Source: Umbelopsis ramanniana AG (Eukaryota > Mucoromycota > Umbelopsidomycetes > Umbelopsidales > Umbelopsidaceae). From it: DNA of 64,000 nt. The position numbers and the translations under genes are program-made. The stretch spans positions 62,001 through 126,000 of the forward strand of contig NW_026252125.1 of the NCBI RefSeq assembly GCF_025399195.1, in the 5' to 3' direction. How positions within the stretch are numbered: the first letter of the stretch is position 1; each line of letters starts with the position of its first letter. The notes below the pieces were generated by a model, which saw only the letters and a program-made list of their open reading frames with translations, did not search any database and was not told the origin of the DNA. This document shows, piece by piece, positions 58,981 through 64,000 of the stretch.

Positions 58981-60980
58981 ATGTCAGCAGCTACTATGAC
59001 AGACTCAGACATCGTTCTGCCTTTCGGAAAGCAGCTAGCAGCAAACGGTACATTGCATCGTTGTCCAATACATTGCAGCTTGCTTCACCGATCCACTTGC
59101 TAATGACTTTCTTTTTGTACTTTTACAGAGAAGAAAACTCGTGATAAAGCTGTTCGCTCTCTCCAGCAATTCCTGTCGTCCAAGGCAGAATTAAGTGAAA
59201 AGGACCTCCTTAAGCTTTGGAAGGGTCTTTTCTACTGTACGTTTTTAGTGAATGATTTGAACCTTTGGATAACCTTTGTAGCTGACCGCTTTTCTTCCAA
59301 TGGATAGGTTTCTGGATGTCGGACAAACCATTGATTCAGCAATCTCTATCAGAGACTCTAGGATCGCTCATCATGAGCTTGCAGCAACAAAATGCAATCG
59401 CTTTCTTGGGTGCTTTCTGGCAAATTCACTGTGAGGAGTGGCATGGAATCGATCGTATCCGGTAAGTCCCCTGTTTGTATGTATCGATTTAATATCCTCG
59501 CATATAATCTGACCCTACTCCCATCCCAGATTGGACAAATATTATATGCTGCTGAGACGAGTTATATTCTACACATTCAAGTATATCAGTGAGCACAACT
59601 GGGATTTAGGCATCATTGATGACTACTCAGAACTTTTGAAAAACGGCCCACTAAAGTAAGCCAACAACAATGCACCGACACAGACCTATTTGATCCGCCT
59701 TGTACTTACTTTTCTCTCGCTCATCAGTCCTACAAACAATAAGATCCCCGATTCAATTCGGTTCCATTTGTCCGATATTTATTTAGGCGAACTCGAAAAG
59801 GTGGTGAATGCACAACTAGACACATTGGATGAAGATGAAGATATCGAAATTCCAACTACCGAACTGTTGGATGCCTTCATAAATCTTCTTGCTAAGACTC
59901 CAAACAAGGTCACAGCAAAGAAGGTCACTGAAAACACTTTTATCCCAATATTGGAAAAGTTTGCCGCCGGTAAGTGTCCGATTCATTCATCTTTCATATT
60001 AATCCGGTCTACTCATCCCACTTTTTTTTAGAGCTTTTGTTCGTTGAAAATCAAATACAGCGAGAAGAGAGTGAGGACGAGGATCCAGAGGATGAAAATC
60101 GCCCACCTTTCATTTACGATGTTGAGTCATTGGAACAAGCTTTAGGCAAGGCCGCAGAAGACCCCGAAACATACAACCCAAATAGAAAGAAGTTGACTGA
60201 ACTTCGAAAGCGCTTCAGCGAATTAATACCAGGAGAAGAAGGCGATAGCGACGACGAAGAAGCACCAACCCTTGTTGATGCCTTAGAAGAAGAAGAACTA
60301 GAGGATATGGAGGAAGATGATGAGGAAGCAAGGAAGGGTGGATGGACCAATGAGTTCACCGCTGGCGATATCATTGGCGACGAACTCGTAGAAGAAGAGC
60401 AACCCAAGGACACGAGAAGAACAAGGAAGGACAATGGATTGCTTGGCGGGAAAATGGTCTCTGTAGATTCCAGCACCATAGATATTAGTGGACTGGAGAC
60501 CGAAGTAGCGCCATCCGCTGCGGAGGAACCCAAGATAAAAAAGAAGAAGGCCAAGAAGGCTGCTGCCAAGCAACCTGAGGTTGAAGTCGTCGAGGAGGAA
60601 GAAGAAGAGATTGCATCTGTTGTTGATGACGAAGACGAGATGGTCACTGCTATCTCCAAGAAGAAGAAGGTGCAGTGGGTTCTTGACCAGAACACCGTCC
60701 GCCGTAAGTTTTTTCTTTCGACTCACCTTTGCCTTTAAGATGTCGTACTAAATCCTTGCTTTTCTCAGGCTTTCAAAAACAACGACCAATAACCTCAGTC
60801 GCTACTGCTATTGAATCGAAGGTGGCTCGGCCCATGAAATCAGCCATCAAGATCCGTGCGACCGAAAATGGCGATCAGGACGAAGCATCAAAGACCAACG
60901 GCCATGCTGCAACCAAAAAGAGAAAGGCTTCAGCTAAAAATGGTGATGCTAAACGTAAAAAGGCTACCGATTTCTTCTGA
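58981..60980 (+). CDS. RRP1: Ribosomal RNA processing protein 1 (Rrp1/Nop52)
   Basis: Seven exons (58981-59047, 59129-59236, 59308-59461, 59530-59655, 59728-59969, 60032-60703, 60769-60980) give 526 residues. The N-terminal 260 residues form the Nop52 domain: FGKQLAANEKKTRDKAVRSL, LWKGLFYCFWMSDKPLIQQ, WHGIDRIRLDKYYMLLRRV. The second half is acidic (runs of Glu/Asp), then very basic (KKKKAKKAAAK, KKRKASAKNGDAKRKK), typical of nucleolar proteins. An IQREESEDED stretch lies at the border. Rrp1 is required for 27S pre-rRNA processing in 60S assembly. Seven short introns crowd the conserved half, while the acidic tail is one exon. Confidence 0.93.
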
Positions 60981-62321
60981 TCTGTTTTGTTAAGTTGAGG
61001 GCTGTTCTATTTGACCAAAAGAAGAGAAGAGCATGAAAAAGTAGTGTATGTAACTCGGCGCAGTGTTCTCTACGTCGTCATCGTCTTTGATGGGGCTCCT
61101 AATGTGTGTAGGCCCAATTCTAGTCATTCCTTCCCTGTACAAATTACCATAAAACACTCATTAAAGCATGATATCTTCTACTAAAATAGAATTATACGCA
61201 ATGTGCTGCTGCTCCACGGCCGCCGCCCTACCATCATCAAATTTACCTTAGCGTACTTTTACTTCGCTTAACGTCCCGAAACATCGCAAAATTTCGGCCG
61301 GTGTGTATCTTGCATGTCAGAAGATAATCATACGATATGGCCGATACGGCACAGTCTTAAGTGCTATTCCATTGCACAGCATAATCAATGTCGATTCATA
61401 CTTAGGCAATGCTAAAGGCGCTTGTGGTTTCGTTGACTTGTGATCAGGAACAAGTCAAATTATTCTACTTCTTTCATAAAAGAATTAAGGTTATTCTAAA
61501 AAGGAAGTAATTGTTTTTCACTTGAGATATCCATTAGAGTGTTCTCATTCTCTGCCATCAGTTCACTACAAATCCAATTGTTTGACTAAAATCAAGTCAC
61601 ATATCAGACTAAAACATTGCTTGGTCTAGTGACTTCAAGGTTCTCCGGGCTGTAACATTTTTGAATGTTTTCTGTCGCAAGTTGCCATTGACGTCAAAAA
61701 CAACCTTGCTTGAACTGGCGTTTCTTGCCATGATACATGAGCGTCAAAATTTGAACGCATAAATGTGTCAATATCCGTAGAACGGTTGACAATATCATTC
61801 ACTGCATTCACGTTGATGCAAGGAATAAACATATCCCATATTTTTACAAAAGTGTAATGCACACCCTTTATTTTGATGAAGCTTTGGGGAGGTATGTCCA
61901 ATATGGAAACTTCTCCATGTTGAATTCTACCACTTCTTCTCATCAGTAATCACGTTGACCCTCGCATACCATGGTTGCCCTTAACATAGCTCCGTAGGCT
62001 CCTGTCAACATCTTGACCCAGCGTCTTTTATAAGGTGTGGTTAATGGTTACTATGCAACATTTAAAGTGAGACGGTTCCATTTCGCGGCAGCCACAGCCC
62101 CAGCAATGCTAGTAGATTTTTAGTCAAACGAGTGGCTAAGTTGTTTATTACATCAGCTTGTCGAAGCGATATGCAACGAGGCTCAGTTGTAACGGTAAAA
62201 CAACAGCCCGGTTCAACTATGCACTTTTCAGATCTAACATACTGCTGTTGGTCTTTTATAAAAAGACCAGACTTGATGATCCGTCGTAGAGCATCACAAC
62301 CTCGTTCAAGAGACACTTATA
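60981..62321. other. Intergenic region between RRP1 and the questin-oxidase-like gene
   Basis: About 1.34 kb, A/T-rich. One 102-codon frame on the minus strand (61635-61943) is listed separately as doubtful; nothing else is supportable. Confidence 0.45.
61635..61943 (-). CDS. Doubtful 102-aa reading frame (hypothetical or gene remnant)
   Basis: The frame reads MRRSGRIQHGEVSILDIPPQ and ends in MLQPGEP. The composition looks protein-like (mixed hydrophobic and charged, e.g. KGVHYTFVKIWDMFIPCINV), unlike the low-complexity shadows elsewhere. No family is recognised, and no promoter or splice sites were found. It may be a remnant of a mobile or domesticated gene. Confidence 0.25.
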   Translation of the reverse strand: MRRSGRIQHGEVSILDIPPQSFIKIKGVHYTFVKIWDMFIPCINVNAVNDIVNRSTDIDTFMRSNFDAHVSWQETPVQARLFLTSMATCDRKHSKMLQPGEP

Positions 62322-63691
62322 ATGACCATTGAAAACGCTTCGCTCTTCTCTACCAAACATGCCTATAGCTTTTCTCTTCCTGGCATCACCTTGGAGTCTC
62401 GCAAAGTCCTGGAAGAGCTGCTCCTGGACAACCATAAAAAATAGTATGTATCATGATGAAACCCTGTATGAGATGTTGCGCTTTTACTTACCCGCCTATA
62501 GTCATATCTTCTTCAACGTGAAGCAATTTCACAATCACAATCCACATATATTGCTTGCTGCCGCTGCATTAGGCGCATCACCAGAGGCATTGAGGAAAAT
62601 ATACGACATCCACATCACGTATCAGAAGCCATTGATTGCTCCCAAGTATGAGATCACTGACCAGAACTTCACGGATTACCTCTTTGAAGATGAAGCCTAT
62701 AGCTCGTACCTTGCTTTCTTCGATAAGAAACTAGAGACCATGTCCATTGAGGAAGTATTTACCAGCTATGCCATCAAGGAGGCCGTTTTGGACAACTTGT
62801 TTGCTGGACTTTTCCACCCTTTGATCCATTTTTGCTATGGCCTTGAATTCTCACAAAAGCTTGTCGCTGCTGAAGGTCTGGCTATGGCTTGCGTTCATGG
62901 ACAGGACAAAGGGTTCCGCGTACAAGAACTGAATGACATGGAGTACATGCACTTGCAAGGCAAATCCATCAATGACATCTTGGAGGATATTCGCAACGAC
63001 CCTGTTCTCAAACGTTCCCGAAAGTACGATCCAACTACTGACGGCTTTGGCAATATCTCCAGTCCCGAGGAAAGCAAGAGTTTGCTGAAGCATATTGCAC
63101 AGTGGCAGGTTGCAGGTAAGGGAGATATATGTGTCATTTCCACCATCTCAAGCATTTTCTAATTTGATTCTAGCCGACGCAGAAGATATTGATGCTAAAA
63201 TAAAAGAGCTCTATATAGCTTCTGTGGACATCTATGCCGCTTCTCAACGACCTGGAAAGAAGCCTTTACTTGATTTCTACCTCATTCACTTGCTGACCTC
63301 CGTCTACTTTGTTCAAATTCTACTACCTTCACTCCATGTCAAAGATCAAGCCAAGCTACTTCGTGCGTATTTTGCAAAGTTTGCTCAGTGGTACGCAGCC
63401 CGTGGCTCTCCAAAGTTTGACCGCGCAGTGATTTACAACTACCAGTCGACATCTCCTGCAAAGGAGAATCCATGGTTTGAGGTGTGGGACATGGGTATCA
63501 AGAACATGGACTTTCACGTCGTCAAGGTTGTTCGTGCGCTTTCTATGGCCGATGAAATGTTCTCCCCTGAAGGAGATCATTATTATCTCAAAGCCGCTCA
63601 AATGACGGTGGAATGCACTGTTCATGGCGACCCACTTATCCATAACGCCTGGACCCGTAAACCCCCTGGTTATGACGAAGCATGGGAATAA
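62322..63691 (+). CDS. Questin oxidase-like protein (DUF4243 family)
   Basis: Three exons (62322-62443, 62502-63115, 63174-63691) give 417 residues. The family block LLLDNHKKYHIFFNVKQFHN, then HNPHILLAAAALGASPEAL, is restored only when the 58-nt intron is removed, which supports the model. Later blocks are HPLIHFCYGLEF and FDRAVIYNYQ, with several conserved His. Questin oxidases and relatives (GedK, AflY/HypA type) perform Baeyer-Villiger-like ring opening of anthraquinones in filamentous ascomycetes. Here no polyketide synthase is in the window, so the substrate is unknown. Intron 1 is open in another frame (MYHDETLYEM), so an unspliced caller would start the protein wrongly at 62329. Confidence 0.85.
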
Positions 63692-64000
63692 GTGGGCTCG
63701 TTTTGAAGAAATATATTTCTAGGGTCTTAGCTATGTGTGCTTGTAGCGTCCTTTTTTTTTTTCACTATGTATTCAGACTATTAGCATACCTCTTTTCTAT
63801 GTAGAACATTTATATTTTTTGACTAAACCCATTCGAATCAATCTCCCTTACGTTCAAATCAAAGGCAATTCATTTCCAGTGAATAGGAAAAATACGGGAA
63901 TATGAATCACGAATATTTTTCCTTCGGTTGACCACGCTCATGTAGTGTCCTTGTTACCCAAAGTCATGTAGACTCCAAAAATGGACTAGAAGAGTTACTC
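63692..64000. other. 3' flank to window end, nothing seen
   Basis: About 310 bp, A/T-rich, after the questin-oxidase-like stop; no gene start is visible. Confidence 0.5.

Noticed and set aside
62329-62501. Unspliced start of the questin-oxidase-like protein (MKTLRSSLPNM... MYHDETLYEM)
   Set aside because: It reads exon 1 in the wrong frame and translates intron 1; splicing restores the family block KKYHIFFN.

Overview
This is a gene-dense fungal nuclear contig, and its style points to an early-diverging lineage, most likely Mucoromycota (Mucorales-like). That placement is an inference. It rests on many short GT-AG introns (about 45 to 95 nt) in almost every gene, A/T-rich intergenic DNA with long homopolymer tracts, an expanded heterotrimeric G-alpha family, and typical fungal housekeeping genes (DSN1, COX24/mS38, COA3, SNU13, BRO1, YME1, MAD3, RRP1, mL60). 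There are no bacterial operons, rRNA genes or CRISPR arrays. Exon borders were placed by hand from splice consensus, reading frame and family conservation. One 100-N assembly gap lies at 28109-28208.

Left part (1-24 kb). Two head-to-head AP-1-like bZIP paralogs (the first runs off the window) are followed by a long gene-free stretch and a small secreted, cysteine-rich, GPI-anchored-type protein. A housekeeping block comes next: kinetochore DSN1, an F-box/LRR-like protein, mitochondrial COX24/mS38 and COA3, snRNP protein SNU13, a 15-PGDH-like SDR, a first G-alpha, and a large BRO1-domain ESCRT protein. A tiny orphan gene with a clear TATA box and about 2.5 kb of gene-poor DNA follow.

Middle part (24-48 kb). 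A RhoGAP protein, an MFS hexose transporter, a second G-alpha, the mitochondrial i-AAA protease YME1 and checkpoint protein MAD3 lead into a compact arsenic-resistance cluster: ArsH (40 kb), a bacterial-type ArsC arsenate reductase, and a divergently transcribed ACR3 arsenite exporter. The ArsC/ACR3 promoter carries an imperfect tandem duplication with CCAAT and AP-1/Yap-type sites. A third G-alpha, closely matching the second in length and intron layout, and a monocarboxylate-type MFS transporter follow.

Right part (48-64 kb). MOB1-like, NIPA-like Mg2+ transporter and PROPPIN (WIPI/Hsv2-like) genes lie in a row, and each contains one GC-AG intron. They are followed by a microsomal cytochrome P450, an RhlG-like SDR, mitochondrial ribosomal protein mL60, the nucleolar rRNA-processing factor RRP1, and a questin-oxidase-like protein.

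Functionally, the arsenic genes form a coherent pathway: arsenate reduction, then arsenite export, plus organoarsenical oxidation. The three G-alphas are related signalling paralogs. The remaining genes look like unlinked housekeeping functions. The best candidates for something unusual are the arsenic cluster with its duplicated promoter, the G-alpha trio, and the run of GC-AG introns.
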